Shown here: one piece after another, positions 1 to 9,007 of the stretch
Numbering within the stretch: position 1 is the stretch's first letter
How the letters are laid out: each line of letters begins with the position of its first letter
From: Pelomonas baiyunensis
Lineage (GTDB): Bacteria; Pseudomonadota; Gammaproteobacteria; Burkholderiales; Burkholderiaceae_C
Reading direction: 5' to 3'
DNA length: 64,000 bases
Assembly: GCF_043555935.1 (NCBI RefSeq)
Contig: NZ_JBIGIB010000007.1
Span: 1-64,000 of the forward strand
The notes under the pieces: generated by a model
The model's database searches: none
Told to the model about the DNA's origin: nothing
Seen by the model: only the letters and a program-made list of their open reading frames with translations
Made by a program: the position numbers and the translations under genes

Positions 1-39
1 CGCCACGAATCGCAGATTTGAAAGTGAACAGGAAAGTCA

Positions 40-111
40 ATGAAATCAACGATCTACCAACACCACCTCCGCGCCAGTGCTAGCTTTTCGTACCGTCACT
101 TATTGCACTGA
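40..111 (+). CDS. possible 23-residue leader peptide, unrecognised
   Basis: A short frame opens with ATG behind an AGGAAAGTC ribosome-site-like sequence and ends in TGA after 23 codons (starts MKSTIYQHH). It lies in another frame from the following gene and overlaps its GTG-initiated start. It could be a leader peptide, the start of the downstream protein cut off by a frameshift, or chance. No function can be assigned. A GAGGAG sequence right after its stop sits about 6 bases before an in-frame ATT of the next gene. Confidence 0.25.
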   Translation: MKSTIYQHHLRASASFSYRHLLH

Positions 112-736
112 AAACGAGGAGACCCCGATTCGAAATCTTGTTGAAAAGCACGCTTGCAATACGCCTGACTCCGTCAGCAAAGTCATTCGTCCTGCCGACC
201 AACGCATCCAATGGGACCTCAAGCCCGAGCCCTTCGGCCTGGACTGGCGGCCGTACTTTGCCGAGGGGTTGGCGATGTACGGGCGTGCCAAGAAGTCCTA
301 CGAAGAAGGCAAGTCCGCGATCAAGCGCGAAGACCGAGGCACCAAGCAAGTGCTGGGCGTGTTTGACCTGCACGCCTTCTTCGAGACCTTCCCGTTCGAC
401 GAGATTGACCCCGAGAACAAATCGCCCGACTACACGGCGATGATCAACGACTTCGCGTTCTACCAAATGGCCCCAGAGGACGCGCAGCAAGCCCTTGGCT
501 TCGAAAACCAGCGCAAGCCCGTCGAGCAAGGCGTGGTCGCCATGCTGGCCCACGTGATCCGGCGCGACCCGAAGCGCACGGCGGCCTACCTGAACCTGGC
601 CGACGCGCTGTGGCGCAACAGCAAAGACGCGCAGGCGGCCGGGTACTATACACAGTACGTCGCGCTCATGCAGCAAGCCGGCCAGTCCGCGCAGATTCCC
701 AAGCGAGTCTTGCAGCGAACGCAGGTGGGGCGATAG
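77..736 (+). CDS. hypothetical protein with a TPR-like C-terminus
   Basis: The frame encodes 219 residues from a GTG start and matches no family I recognise. It has no signal peptide or membrane segment. Roughly residues 150-205 (AMLAHVIRR, AAYLNLADALWRN, AAGYYTQYVALM) form two short amphipathic helices resembling one tetratricopeptide repeat. The start is uncertain: GTG at 77 has no good ribosome site, while a GAGGAG motif precedes an in-frame ATT at 128. It converges on the end of the MSHA operon across about 120 bases in which I see no clear terminator. GC looks slightly lower at its 5' end than in the pilus operon, and the window edge hides its upstream context. Confidence 0.6.
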   Translation: MLAFRTVTYCTENEETPIRNLVEKHACNTPDSVSKVIRPADQRIQWDLKPEPFGLDWRPYFAEGLAMYGRAKKSYEEGKSAIKREDRGTKQVLGVFDLHAFFETFPFDEIDPENKSPDYTAMINDFAFYQMAPEDAQQALGFENQRKPVEQGVVAMLAHVIRRDPKRTAAYLNLADALWRNSKDAQAAGYYTQYVALMQQAGQSAQIPKRVLQRTQVGR

Positions 737-857
737 GGCACGACCTGCAACGAGCCACCTGCACCTCGGCAATCGGGAAATATGGCGTAGCGGAGTAAAC
801 GCCCGCGCCGCTGGGCTGCGGCAGAGTCGACCTATTTCGGCGGGGGAAGCCTGACGA

Positions 858-2648
858 TCAGCGGCTGTTGCTCGGCGCCGCTGTCGGCCCATCCAGGCGA
901 ATGACCCGGCGCGCGCGGCCTTCGGTGTCTTGCAGGGATTCGCTGACCAGGCGGTTGTGTTGCTCCCAGTCTTCGGCGCTGCGGATGATGCTGGGTTTGA
1001 TCAGCACCACCAGTTCACGCTTGCGGCCGTTGTTGGCGCGGTTGCCGAACAGGGTGGAGGTGAGGGCGTTGCTGTCGGCGCCTGGCAGGCCAGAGCCGCG
1101 GCGGGTGGATTCCATCTGCATCAGGCCGCCGATGGCGACGATGTGCCCGTCGGGGATGCGCACCACGGTGTCGCTTTCGTTGACGCTGGCGCTGGCCAGC
1201 GGTAGGCGGAAGTTGCCCACCGAGCCCAGGTCCACCTGCTTGACCTTCTCTGTCACGCTGGACACCGAGGGGTGGATGTGCAGCGTGATCATGTCCGCCG
1301 CATCGATTTGCGGCGTGACGTCGAGCGCAATGCCGCTGAAGAACGGCGTCAGCGTGAGCGTCGGAATTTGGTTGGTGGTGCCATTGGTGCCGGAGTTGTT
1401 GGTGCTGCCGGAGTTGCTGCCGCTGATGCCGGTGATGAAGTAATCGTCAGTGCCGACCTTGAGCACGGCCTTTTGGTTGTTGAGCGTGGCAATGCGCGGG
1501 CTGGACAGGATTTGCGTGTCGCCGTGGCTTTCCACAAAGCTCAGCAGCGCCTGGAAACCGCCCCGGGCCAGTGCGAGGCCGAAGGTGCCGCCGCCCGCAG
1601 AGGGCAGGGGGATCAAATCGGGCCACGCGGGACTTTGGGTGCCGGTGGACAGCGTCGGCAAGCCGCGCGAATTGCTGACCAGCGGGTTGATGATGGAGCC
1701 CACGCCGCTGGGAATGGACGGGTTGACGCTGGTTTGGCCAATGGCACCCCGGTCGCCCACGCGGGACCAGTCGATGCCGCTTTGGTAGCCCTCGCGGAGT
1801 TCCACCTCGACGATCTTGGCTTCCAGCATGACTTGGCGTTCGACGGCTACGCGCGTGGCCTTCAGCCAGGCTTCCACGTGCCGCAGTTCGTCGGGCATGG
1901 CGCGCACCGCGACCGTGCCGGTTTGCGGGCTGGTGATGACGGTGCGGCCTTCGCCTGCACCCACCAGTGCCTTCAGGGCGTTGGCAGTTTCGGTCCAGAA
2001 GTCGCCAGACACCTTGGTGCTGAGTTGGCTGCTTTCCTGCTGCAGCACGGTGTTGTTGGCGCCGCCGGATGCAGGTGCGCCCGCACCCGGTGTGCCATTG
2101 CTGGCCGGTGCAGCGCCGGAGCTGACGCGAACTTCGCTGCGGCCCGAGCGTTGGTGGGCCAGCGCGTTGATGGTGAACACGCGGGTTTGCAGGGCCGGCG
2201 GGAACACGGTGATGCGTCGGCCGTCGATGGTGTAGTCAAAGCCGTAGACCTCGCGGATCGCGTCCAGCGACTCGCGCACGGTCACGCCTTTGAGCGTGAC
2301 GGACAGCTGGCCCTGCACCGTCGGGTGCACGAGCATGCTGTAGCGCGTGTCCGTCACGAGAGACAAGAACACGTCGCGTGCGGGTGCGCCGTTCACGACC
2401 AGATCGAAGCGGGGCTCGGGCGGCAGCGCAGGCGCGACGGGCGCAACAGGTGCTGCTGCGACCGGGGCAACGGTTGCGGCCGACGCCGCCGCCGCGACGG
2501 CACCGGGCGCTGCGGGTGCCACACGCTGGGCTTGCAATTCATCGCGCAGGCTTTGGCTGGGTTGGGCCAAGCGCAGGGGCTTGTCGGCGCAGGCCGCCAG
2601 CAACAGCGCGGTGCTGAGCAACAGCAGACGGGGGGCGGGGGCCTTCAT
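858..2648 (-). CDS. mshL: MSHA pilus secretin, outer-membrane lipoprotein MshL
   Basis: MshL is the outer-membrane pore through which the MSHA-type pilus exits. The 596-residue protein starts with a lipoprotein signal ending in a lipobox (LAAC, Cys near residue 20). A long Ala/Pro linker follows, then secretin N-terminal domains (around 80-290, with VNGAPARDVFLSLV resembling the STN fold) and a C-terminal secretin domain (around 300-580) with the VPLLS-type strand variant and IPDGHIVAIGGLM. It is the last gene of the operon and its ATG overlaps the stop of the MshK-like gene (ATGA). Ser/Thr/Asn-rich insertions near 175-200 and 410-430 look like loops. PilQ or GspD are alternatives, but the gene neighbours fix it as MshL. 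Confidence 0.92.
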   Translation of the reverse strand: MKAPAPRLLLLSTALLLAACADKPLRLAQPSQSLRDELQAQRVAPAAPGAVAAAASAATVAPVAAAPVAPVAPALPPEPRFDLVVNGAPARDVFLSLVTDTRYSMLVHPTVQGQLSVTLKGVTVRESLDAIREVYGFDYTIDGRRITVFPPALQTRVFTINALAHQRSGRSEVRVSSGAAPASNGTPGAGAPASGGANNTVLQQESSQLSTKVSGDFWTETANALKALVGAGEGRTVITSPQTGTVAVRAMPDELRHVEAWLKATRVAVERQVMLEAKIVEVELREGYQSGIDWSRVGDRGAIGQTSVNPSIPSGVGSIINPLVSNSRGLPTLSTGTQSPAWPDLIPLPSAGGGTFGLALARGGFQALLSFVESHGDTQILSSPRIATLNNQKAVLKVGTDDYFITGISGSNSGSTNNSGTNGTTNQIPTLTLTPFFSGIALDVTPQIDAADMITLHIHPSVSSVTEKVKQVDLGSVGNFRLPLASASVNESDTVVRIPDGHIVAIGGLMQMESTRRGSGLPGADSNALTSTLFGNRANNGRKRELVVLIKPSIIRSAEDWEQHNRLVSESLQDTEGRARRVIRLDGPTAAPSNSR

Positions 2649-3058
2649 GGCTTCTCCTTGGATTTCTTGACGCCTGAGGCGACCGGGCTGGGCGTGGCAG
2701 CGGCGCTGTCGGGCCGCTTCTCCACGCCGCCGTACAGCGATTCGCGGCGCACGGTGCCGCTGGGCTCACGCAGCCAAACCGCGTGCTCGGTGATGCGTTC
2801 GATGCGCGCGCCGTCCAGGCTTTCGCCCACGGCGTAGCGGCGGCCGCGCTGCACAAGAAACGCGCGGCCCTCCACGAGCATGACCTGCCGCACGGCGGCG
2901 GCCGGCGCAGGGCCATCGACGCCCGAGGCTGCGGATGCGGCCTGCGCGGCGGCCACGGCGCTGCGCAGCGCGCTGGGCCACGTGGTGGGGTCGCGGGCCT
3001 CTTGCTGCGCCTGCGCGCAAACGGCGGCCACACACAGCAGCCCAACACCGGCCTTCAT
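2645..3058 (-). CDS. mshK: MSHA biogenesis protein MshK-like, periplasmic
   Basis: A 137-residue protein with a short signal peptide (about 1-18) and a basic C-terminus. Its core (around 60-110, VEGRAFLVQRGRRYAVGE then RIERITEHAVWLREPSG) resembles the small beta domain of pilus pilotin/PilP-like proteins that link the inner-membrane complex to the secretin. In the canonical MSHA cluster this place, between mshJ and mshL, is held by mshK; sequence conservation of MshK is weak, so the name rests mainly on position and size. It overlaps mshJ upstream and mshL downstream by four bases each, indicating translational coupling. Confidence 0.75.
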   Translation of the reverse strand: MKAGVGLLCVAAVCAQAQQEARDPTTWPSALRSAVAAAQAASAASGVDGPAPAAAVRQVMLVEGRAFLVQRGRRYAVGESLDGARIERITEHAVWLREPSGTVRRESLYGGVEKRPDSAAATPSPVASGVKKSKEKP

Positions 3059-3774
3059 GGTGCCACCTTCAGTAAAAAGACTTGCACTTGCATGCGCGGC
3101 GCCTCCTGCCCCGCGCCCGCGGTGAGCGTGAGTTCACCCCAGCGCAGGCCGGGCAGTTCGCGCTCCAGCAATTGCACGTAGCGCTGCGCGGCGGGGTAGG
3201 GCCCTTGCACTTGCAGCTCTACGCCTTGCCAGCTCATGCCGGGCAGCAACGGCATGCCGTTTTGGCCGGGCTGCGCGGCGGGGCCGGACGCCGGGGGCGC
3301 GCTGACCGGGGCGTCTTCCAGCAGGCGCAGGCGCTCCAGCACAAGCCCGGGTTGCTGCGACAGCAGACGTTGCAGCACGGCTGACAAGCCCTCCGCCGAG
3401 CTGACCGCAGCGGTGTCGCGCAGGCCGTCGTCCAACCGGCTGCGTTCGGCCCGTGCGGCCTCCAGCTGTTGGCGCCAGGGCAGGGTGGCGTCGCCGGTGT
3501 TTTGGCTTGCCGCCACAAACTGCGCGCGAAGCTGAGCGATCTCGGTGTCTTGCTGGCGGCGTTGGTCAATGCGCGCCTGCTGCCGGGCAGCCATGGGCGA
3601 CAGCACCCAGCTGTCAAACGCCGCAGCCAGCACCGCCACGAGGCACAGGAACAGGATGCCGCGCTCGCGCAGGCTCAATGCGTCGATGCGCTGCGCCTGG
3701 CGCGCCCACGCCGCTTGCAGCGGGGCGAGTTGCCGGGTGAGGAGCGCCCGGTCGATGCGGGTTTGGGCTTTCAT
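3055..3774 (-). CDS. mshJ: MSHA biogenesis protein MshJ (PilO-like)
   Basis: MshJ is the PilO-like part of the inner-membrane alignment complex of the pilus. The chosen start (MKAQTRIDRALL) overlaps the stop of the preceding PilN-like gene as ATGA and gives 239 residues; a longer reading frame upstream overlaps that gene entirely and is not needed. There is one membrane segment (about 43-62, GILFLCLVAVLAAAFDSWV), then a coiled-coil stretch (about 65-130) and a C-terminal ferredoxin-like domain (about 150-239) ending in MQVQVFLLKV. Architecture and position between MshI/PilN and MshK fit MshJ; the residue-level match to Vibrio MshJ cannot be checked here. Confidence 0.88.
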   Translation of the reverse strand: MKAQTRIDRALLTRQLAPLQAAWARQAQRIDALSLRERGILFLCLVAVLAAAFDSWVLSPMAARQQARIDQRRQQDTEIAQLRAQFVAASQNTGDATLPWRQQLEAARAERSRLDDGLRDTAAVSSAEGLSAVLQRLLSQQPGLVLERLRLLEDAPVSAPPASGPAAQPGQNGMPLLPGMSWQGVELQVQGPYPAAQRYVQLLERELPGLRWGELTLTAGAGQEAPRMQVQVFLLKVAP

Positions 3775-4451
3775 CGCGCACCTCCTTGCGGTGCCGAGGC
3801 CGCTGCCGCGGGCGCGCTCACGACGCGAAAGCCCCACACCGGCAAGGCAGCCGGCAAGGCACCGGCATTTCGGTCAAACAGGTTGTTGGCATCGGCGGGC
3901 GAAGCGCCCACGCGGTCCACGCGCAGAGCGGTCAGCTCCTGACCTGCCATCAGCGGGTGCACGGCCAGTTGGCTCAACCAAGGGCGCAGCACCGCTGTGT
4001 TCAAGGTGCCACCGGCGAGTTCCAGGCGTCCGGGGGTGTAGCGCACTTCAGTCAGCCACGCGGCATGGGGCGCGCTGCGGGCCAGCAGGGCCAGCAGGTC
4101 AGAGTGCCTGAGCCCTGCGGCGTGGGCGCCATCGCGGCCTAGGCTCGTGAGCAGCGCACGGCGCTGCGCGTTGCCGGTTTCAAGTTGCTGCAGTTGTTGT
4201 TGCAAGGCGCTGGCGTCCTGCGGCGGTGGCAGACCCGCTTGGGCCACTTGCAACTGCTGGCGCTGCTGGGCCCACTGGGCCATCAGGGCTTGGTGCTCGG
4301 CTTCGGTGTGGCGCTCGCGCTGCTGCAGCCAGACCGATGCAGCCACGCCGGCCACGAGCATCACGGCCGTAGCCTGCAGCAACGTCAGCGCCGAGAAGTA
4401 GCGCTTGGGTGCCAGCAGGATGGGCGTGAGGAGGTTGATCTGCTGTGCCAT
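3771..4451 (-). CDS. MSHA biogenesis protein, PilN-like (MshI2)
   Basis: This 226-residue protein begins MAQQINLLTP, the INLL motif that PilN-type proteins use to bind the cytoplasmic actin-like partner PilM/MshI. One membrane segment follows (about 25-42), then a coiled coil (about 45-110, many Gln and Leu) and a small C-terminal domain. The partner MshI is the gene directly upstream, with a TGATG overlap, and the PilO-like mshJ lies directly downstream with ATGA. In Vibrio-type clusters this position is called mshI2. It is clearly the membrane-anchored half of the MshI pair. Confidence 0.87.
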   Translation of the reverse strand: MAQQINLLTPILLAPKRYFSALTLLQATAVMLVAGVAASVWLQQRERHTEAEHQALMAQWAQQRQQLQVAQAGLPPPQDASALQQQLQQLETGNAQRRALLTSLGRDGAHAAGLRHSDLLALLARSAPHAAWLTEVRYTPGRLELAGGTLNTAVLRPWLSQLAVHPLMAGQELTALRVDRVGASPADANNLFDRNAGALPAALPVWGFRVVSAPAAAASAPQGGAR

Positions 4452-5434
4452 CAGAGGGCCCGGTGTTCAGTGCGCAGGGCGGCGCCCAGCAGCGGCAGGC
4501 AGGCCGCAAGCGCGGCGCGCGCATCACCTTCGGGCGCTGGCGCTTGAGGCGCGAACGCGGCCCAGGGGTCCAGAGCCACGGTACGTTGGCCGAGTTCGCG
4601 CTGAATCAAGGCGGCCACGGCCGCGCCGTGGTCGGCTGTGACGACGTACAGCCGCGCCAGCGGCAGTTCGGGCCAGCTGCGCTCCCACACATCAATGGAG
4701 CGCTGCAACTCCACCACCAGGGGGGACTCCTGGTGGCTGGCGGCTTCAAAGTCACCGCCGGGTTGGTATTCGAACCCGAGCGGCACTTCGGCCGCGCTGG
4801 TGCTCGGCGCTTCACCGCGGGCGCGGGCCAACAGGCCGGGGTCGGCTTCCATGCGACGGGTGTAGAAGAGTTCGTCGCCCGCGCACACCACCAGCAGGCA
4901 TTGGCTGTCGTCAATCAGCACAGCGGCGCAGGCGCGCGCACTGAGCTCGTCGCGGCGGGCTTGGTCGGCCAGCAGGTTGCGCAGGCCGGTCTCCCAAATG
5001 TCGACGATGGAGATCTCGGGGTGCACTTCCGCGGCGCCCGTGGTGAGCGCCTCGATGGCGCGGTTGCGGGCCGCCACCACGAACAGCTGGCGCTGCGGGC
5101 GATCCACATCACCGCCCACGTGCAGCACGTCCAGCGTCAGTTCGGTGCCGTCTACATCCACCATGTCTTTGATTTGCCAGCGGGCGGCGGCTTTCAGCTC
5201 CTGCTGAGGCACGTTGGGCGTGTCGACCTTGAGGATCTGGTAATGCGGCAGGTCCAGCACGGCAATCGCTTCACCGGCAGCCAGTGCGCGAGCTTCAGGC
5301 AGCAACCCCCAACGCAGCACCTGAGCGGGTTGCCCGTTGGGTGCGCCGTCGGTCAAGACAAAGGCGTGCTGCTCGCCCACGCGACGCAACACCAGGCGTT
5401 GCCCACTGCGGCGGGGCGACCAAGGCCAGCGCAT
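4451..5434 (-). CDS. mshI: MSHA biogenesis protein MshI (PilM-like)
   Basis: MshI is the cytoplasmic actin-fold protein of the alignment complex that recruits the PilN-like protein. I chose ATG at 5434 (MRWPWSPRR), which overlaps the mshQ stop as TGATG, giving 327 residues; upstream extension would run into mshQ. The body shows PilM-like features: LPHYQILKVDTPNVPQQELKAAARWQIKDMV (about 90-120) matches the region where PilM-type proteins contact their partner, and LFVVAARNRAIEAL (about 145-160) follows. It lacks obvious intact nucleotide-binding motifs, which is usual for MshI as opposed to PilM. Confidence 0.88.
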   Translation of the reverse strand: MRWPWSPRRSGQRLVLRRVGEQHAFVLTDGAPNGQPAQVLRWGLLPEARALAAGEAIAVLDLPHYQILKVDTPNVPQQELKAAARWQIKDMVDVDGTELTLDVLHVGGDVDRPQRQLFVVAARNRAIEALTTGAAEVHPEISIVDIWETGLRNLLADQARRDELSARACAAVLIDDSQCLLVVCAGDELFYTRRMEADPGLLARARGEAPSTSAAEVPLGFEYQPGGDFEAASHQESPLVVELQRSIDVWERSWPELPLARLYVVTADHGAAVAALIQRELGQRTVALDPWAAFAPQAPAPEGDARAALAACLPLLGAALRTEHRAL

Positions 5435-8400
5435 CAATAGTTCTCCCGCTGGTAAATCACGCCATTGCTGCCGCGGTACAAGCCCCACACCGCGCGAGCG
5501 CTGGGGTCGCTGGTGGCCGCACTGCCGCACCATGCACCGCGCAATGCGGTGGCATTGGCACCCGTGGTGGCTGCGGTGGTGGCCGCCCAGCCGGCGGAGG
5601 TCTTGAGGCAAGACTGGTCGGTCGGCGGCGCACCGGCGCCCAGCGCAATCGCCAGGTCCAGGCTTCCCACGCGACCGCCGCCGGGGGCGGCGAGGGTGAT
5701 GGCGCTGGTGCCACTCGGGTTGACCGTGACCGTGCTGGGGCTCATGACCGCATCGGCCGCGGTCAGTGTTTTGCGGAAGTTGCCGAAGCTCAGGTTCGCA
5801 GCGGTCACGCGGGTGCAGGCATCCAGAGGGTTGGTGATGAAGGCAGTGCCGTTCCAGTACTGGGCCGACAAGAGCAGCGTCAACGGCCGGTTGGCCGCGC
5901 TCATGCCATTTTGTAGGCGCAGCCGACCGTACCGAAGCGGGATTTGCCCCAGCAATGTGCGGTCCGTCCCATTTGCCGGTGAGTCGGTGTCGAGGTTGAA
6001 GCTCAGCATGCCCACGTTGTCAGCGTCCAACGGTGCGATGCCGAACTGTGCCGTGTCAAAAGGCCCGTCGGCGGTGGCCGCGCGCGCAGCCTTGGCGGTC
6101 AGGGTCACGGCCGCGGTGCCGGCGCTGCCACCGGTGGCCCAGGCGCCGGTGCTGGCCGAGGTGCTCAGCCGTCCGCCAGACTTGAACATGGTGGTGCCGC
6201 CAATGCCGGCCAAGTTGAAGTTGGCTGGCGTCGTCAGGCCCAGTTTGGCAAAGGTGTCGGTGTAGTTCTTCGTCGTGCCGCCGGCTGTGTTTTGTGCGGT
6301 GAGGGTGAAGCCGACGGTGAAATCTTCGTCCAGGTACGTGAAGCTGGATGCCGGCGTGCAGCTTTGCGCACTGCGGTGAACGGTGCTCACGCCGCTGACC
6401 GCAAAGCCGGCCGGCACAAAACGGCCCACGCGGTTGACCTGCGCGCCGCTGGCGTTGAACACGGTGGCGTCCAGCGCCAGGCCGCTGGACAGGAAGTTGG
6501 ACACCACGCCCGTGGTGTTGAACTGGAAGCTGCCCGCCTCGCTGTAGCTCAGGTTGATGAACGACACCGTGCCCGAGCCTTGGCTGGTGATGACGCCGCT
6601 GCTGAACGTGCCGAGCACTCCGCCGACGGCGGCCGTGGGCGTTTGCGACCCGGCCAGTGCGGTGAGGGACACCGCCGTGCCGTAACTCGGCGTCAAGCCA
6701 GAGGCGGACACCTGGGCCAGCGTGGCACCGGCGTCGGGAATGCCGTCGCTGTTGCTGTCCGCCGTGCTGGACCAGCGGTAGGCGGACACCAGGCCGGTGA
6801 AGGCGGCGCCGGCTTTGCCAAACACGGCATCGGTGGCCAGGCTGCCACCCGGGTTCCCCACGCCCGACATGACCAGGCTGTTGATGGCCAACGTGAACGG
6901 CCGCACGATCAGGTCGCCGATGGAGCCACTGACCGTGGTGGCGGCGTAGGTGAGGGAGTCGTCGTCGAGGTTGAGCGTGTATTTGCCGATGTCGGTGGTG
7001 CCGAGGTTCAAGCTCGCCACGCCGGCGCTGAACGACAGGGCCAGGTTGTTGCTTGCTGGCCGCGCAGCGGGAATCGTCAGCGCCGGGCTCACCACGGTCG
7101 GCGCGGCCCAGGTACCGCCGCTGTCGGTGCGCCACAGCTTCAGGTTGCGTGTGCCGGTGAAGTCGGTGGCCACGCCGCAACTGCCCGTGGTGGGGTCTTT
7201 CTTGATGAGCGACACCTGCATGTCGTGCGGTCGACCGGCGACCACCACGTTGCTGCCCGCAATGCGGTTGCTCAGGTCCTCGGCCCAGACGAAGGCGTTG
7301 TCTCGGAAGCTGATCGTTGCGGACGTGGTGCTGGAACTGGGCACGGTGGGGTCCACCACCGTGAAGGTCAGGTTTTGGGCCAGGCTGTGGCTCAGACGCA
7401 ATTGCACCGAGCCCGCATCGGCCACGGCGAACTGGTAGCTGGCCAGTCCGCTGTTCGCGGCACCTGGCGTCAACGTGCCTTGCGGCGCCCGGGCAAGGCC
7501 AGCTGTCCAGTCTCCGTCGGTGGTGGACGTGCTCAGGTTCACCGTGCCCGTGTAGTTCGTGATGGTGCTGCCCGTCGAATCTCGGGCCGTGATCGTGAGC
7601 GTTTGGGGCACGCAGGTCGACGCGGAACCCGTGCCGCTGATTGCAAAGCTCGCGACGGTGGCGGGCACGCAGTGGAACAGCTGCGACGCCGGGATGGCCA
7701 CGTAGCTGCTGCTGCCGGGCGTGGCCCACTGAAGCCGGATCACAGCACCGCCCCCACGTTCGAAGAACTCCAGCGTGACCGGCACGTAGCTGCCGGCGTT
7801 CAGCGTCACGGTGCTGCTGACGTCATAGCTGGGGCTGTGGTCGGTCCAGTTGTCGATGACGTTGGTGCCGTTGATGTAGAGACGCACGCCGTCGTCCGAC
7901 TGGGTGCGGAAGACGTAGTTGCCGGTGGTGGGCACGAGGATCAAGCCGGTCCAGCGGACCGAAAAGTCGTCGGCCCCGATGTTGGTGACGCCCGGCGTAC
8001 CGCCCCCCCAGTCGAAGTCGACCGTGCTGTCGGTCCGGTCCACCTGCGTGCCACCAAAGTAGGCCCGCGCTACGCCGTTTTGGTTGTAGTAGGAACCGAC
8101 CAGGCCGCCGGCCAAAGTGGTGGGCGCAAACGGAACGGACTGCGTGCTGTTGGCGAGGATGACATTGCCCGCCAGGTCTTTGACGTTGTTGACCGTCAGC
8201 GTTCGCGTGGCGGTCATGGCCGGCGTCATGGTCAAGGCCACGGCGGTACCGTCGCCCGCCAGCACCGCGCTGGTGATGGTGTGGCCGCCTGACAGGCTGT
8301 AGTTCGCGGCAGTCTGGGCCGTGGTGGGGTCCACGGTTTCCGAGAACGTGACCAGGATCTGGCTGGTGGCGCCGCAGGCCAACTGGGCGGAGCTGATGGT

Positions 8401-9000
8401 CGGCCGCGTGGTGTCGATCACGCCGCTGTACAGCCCTTGCGTGGCATTGCCCTTGGGCACCACCACGAAGGTGCTGCCCACCGGCGAGGGCCCGGCCCAG
8501 CTCAGCCGCACGCTTTGCTCGCCGCCGCGCTCGTAGTACTCCAGCTTGAACTTGTAGCGCGTGCCGGCGGTGAGGTTGTTGCTGCAACTGACTTGGTAGG
8601 CCGTGGTGGACTGGTCCACCCAGCGGTCCAGCAACAGCTCGCCGGCCTGGAAGATGCCGTCACCGTTGCAATCAATGCTCAAGCGAACGCCGTCATCCGC
8701 TTCCACCTGGAAGGTGTAGGCGCCGGTGCTGGGGATGAGGATGCTGCCGGTGTAGCGCGCCAAGTAGTTGTCGCTGCCCACGCCAGGCGCGGGCGAAGCG
8801 GTGGAGCGCAACACGGCGATGTTGGACTCGACCCGGTCCACCACGGCGCCCGAAGCCGGCACGGAGCTGGGTGGATTGCCGGTGTAGTTGAAATACTCCA
8901 CGCGCACGCCCGGGGCGTCCTGCCCCCAGCTGACGGCAGGCCAGCAGGCGGCGCCGAGCGCGGCAACGCACCAGACCAGGCAACGCAGCAGCAAGTTCAT
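5434..9000 (-). CDS. mshQ: MshQ-like large adhesin with two PA14 domains
   Basis: A 1188-residue secreted protein starting MNLLLRC, with a signal peptide cleaved about residue 27 (SWGQ). Domain 1 (about 32-183) is PA14-like (GSDNYLARYTGSILIP, EADDGVRL, YYERGGEQSVRLSW). A bacterial Ig-like domain follows (about 197-290), then a second PA14 (about 300-440, SDDGVRLYING, FFERGGGAVIRLQW), more Ig-like repeats, and a long C-terminal region of the kind found in MshQ proteins (DUF6701 in my recollection). The paired-acid DDG loops of both PA14 domains resemble those that bind calcium and sugar in yeast and bacterial adhesins. It is probably exported and tip- or surface-located. It sits 7 bases after mshP, in the canonical place. 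Confidence 0.9.
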   Translation of the reverse strand: MNLLLRCLVWCVAALGAACWPAVSWGQDAPGVRVEYFNYTGNPPSSVPASGAVVDRVESNIAVLRSTASPAPGVGSDNYLARYTGSILIPSTGAYTFQVEADDGVRLSIDCNGDGIFQAGELLLDRWVDQSTTAYQVSCSNNLTAGTRYKFKLEYYERGGEQSVRLSWAGPSPVGSTFVVVPKGNATQGLYSGVIDTTRPTISSAQLACGATSQILVTFSETVDPTTAQTAANYSLSGGHTITSAVLAGDGTAVALTMTPAMTATRTLTVNNVKDLAGNVILANSTQSVPFAPTTLAGGLVGSYYNQNGVARAYFGGTQVDRTDSTVDFDWGGGTPGVTNIGADDFSVRWTGLILVPTTGNYVFRTQSDDGVRLYINGTNVIDNWTDHSPSYDVSSTVTLNAGSYVPVTLEFFERGGGAVIRLQWATPGSSSYVAIPASQLFHCVPATVASFAISGTGSASTCVPQTLTITARDSTGSTITNYTGTVNLSTSTTDGDWTAGLARAPQGTLTPGAANSGLASYQFAVADAGSVQLRLSHSLAQNLTFTVVDPTVPSSSTTSATISFRDNAFVWAEDLSNRIAGSNVVVAGRPHDMQVSLIKKDPTTGSCGVATDFTGTRNLKLWRTDSGGTWAAPTVVSPALTIPAARPASNNLALSFSAGVASLNLGTTDIGKYTLNLDDDSLTYAATTVSGSIGDLIVRPFTLAINSLVMSGVGNPGGSLATDAVFGKAGAAFTGLVSAYRWSSTADSNSDGIPDAGATLAQVSASGLTPSYGTAVSLTALAGSQTPTAAVGGVLGTFSSGVITSQGSGTVSFINLSYSEAGSFQFNTTGVVSNFLSSGLALDATVFNASGAQVNRVGRFVPAGFAVSGVSTVHRSAQSCTPASSFTYLDEDFTVGFTLTAQNTAGGTTKNYTDTFAKLGLTTPANFNLAGIGGTTMFKSGGRLSTSASTGAWATGGSAGTAAVTLTAKAARAATADGPFDTAQFGIAPLDADNVGMLSFNLDTDSPANGTDRTLLGQIPLRYGRLRLQNGMSAANRPLTLLLSAQYWNGTAFITNPLDACTRVTAANLSFGNFRKTLTAADAVMSPSTVTVNPSGTSAITLAAPGGGRVGSLDLAIALGAGAPPTDQSCLKTSAGWAATTAATTGANATALRGAWCGSAATSDPSARAVWGLYRGSNGVIYQRENY

Positions 9001-9007
9001 GATGGGC

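Noticed and set aside
6292..8292. Long plus-strand open frame opposite mshQ
   Set aside because: Low-complexity product, no ribosome site, overlaps a well-supported gene with PA14 domains.
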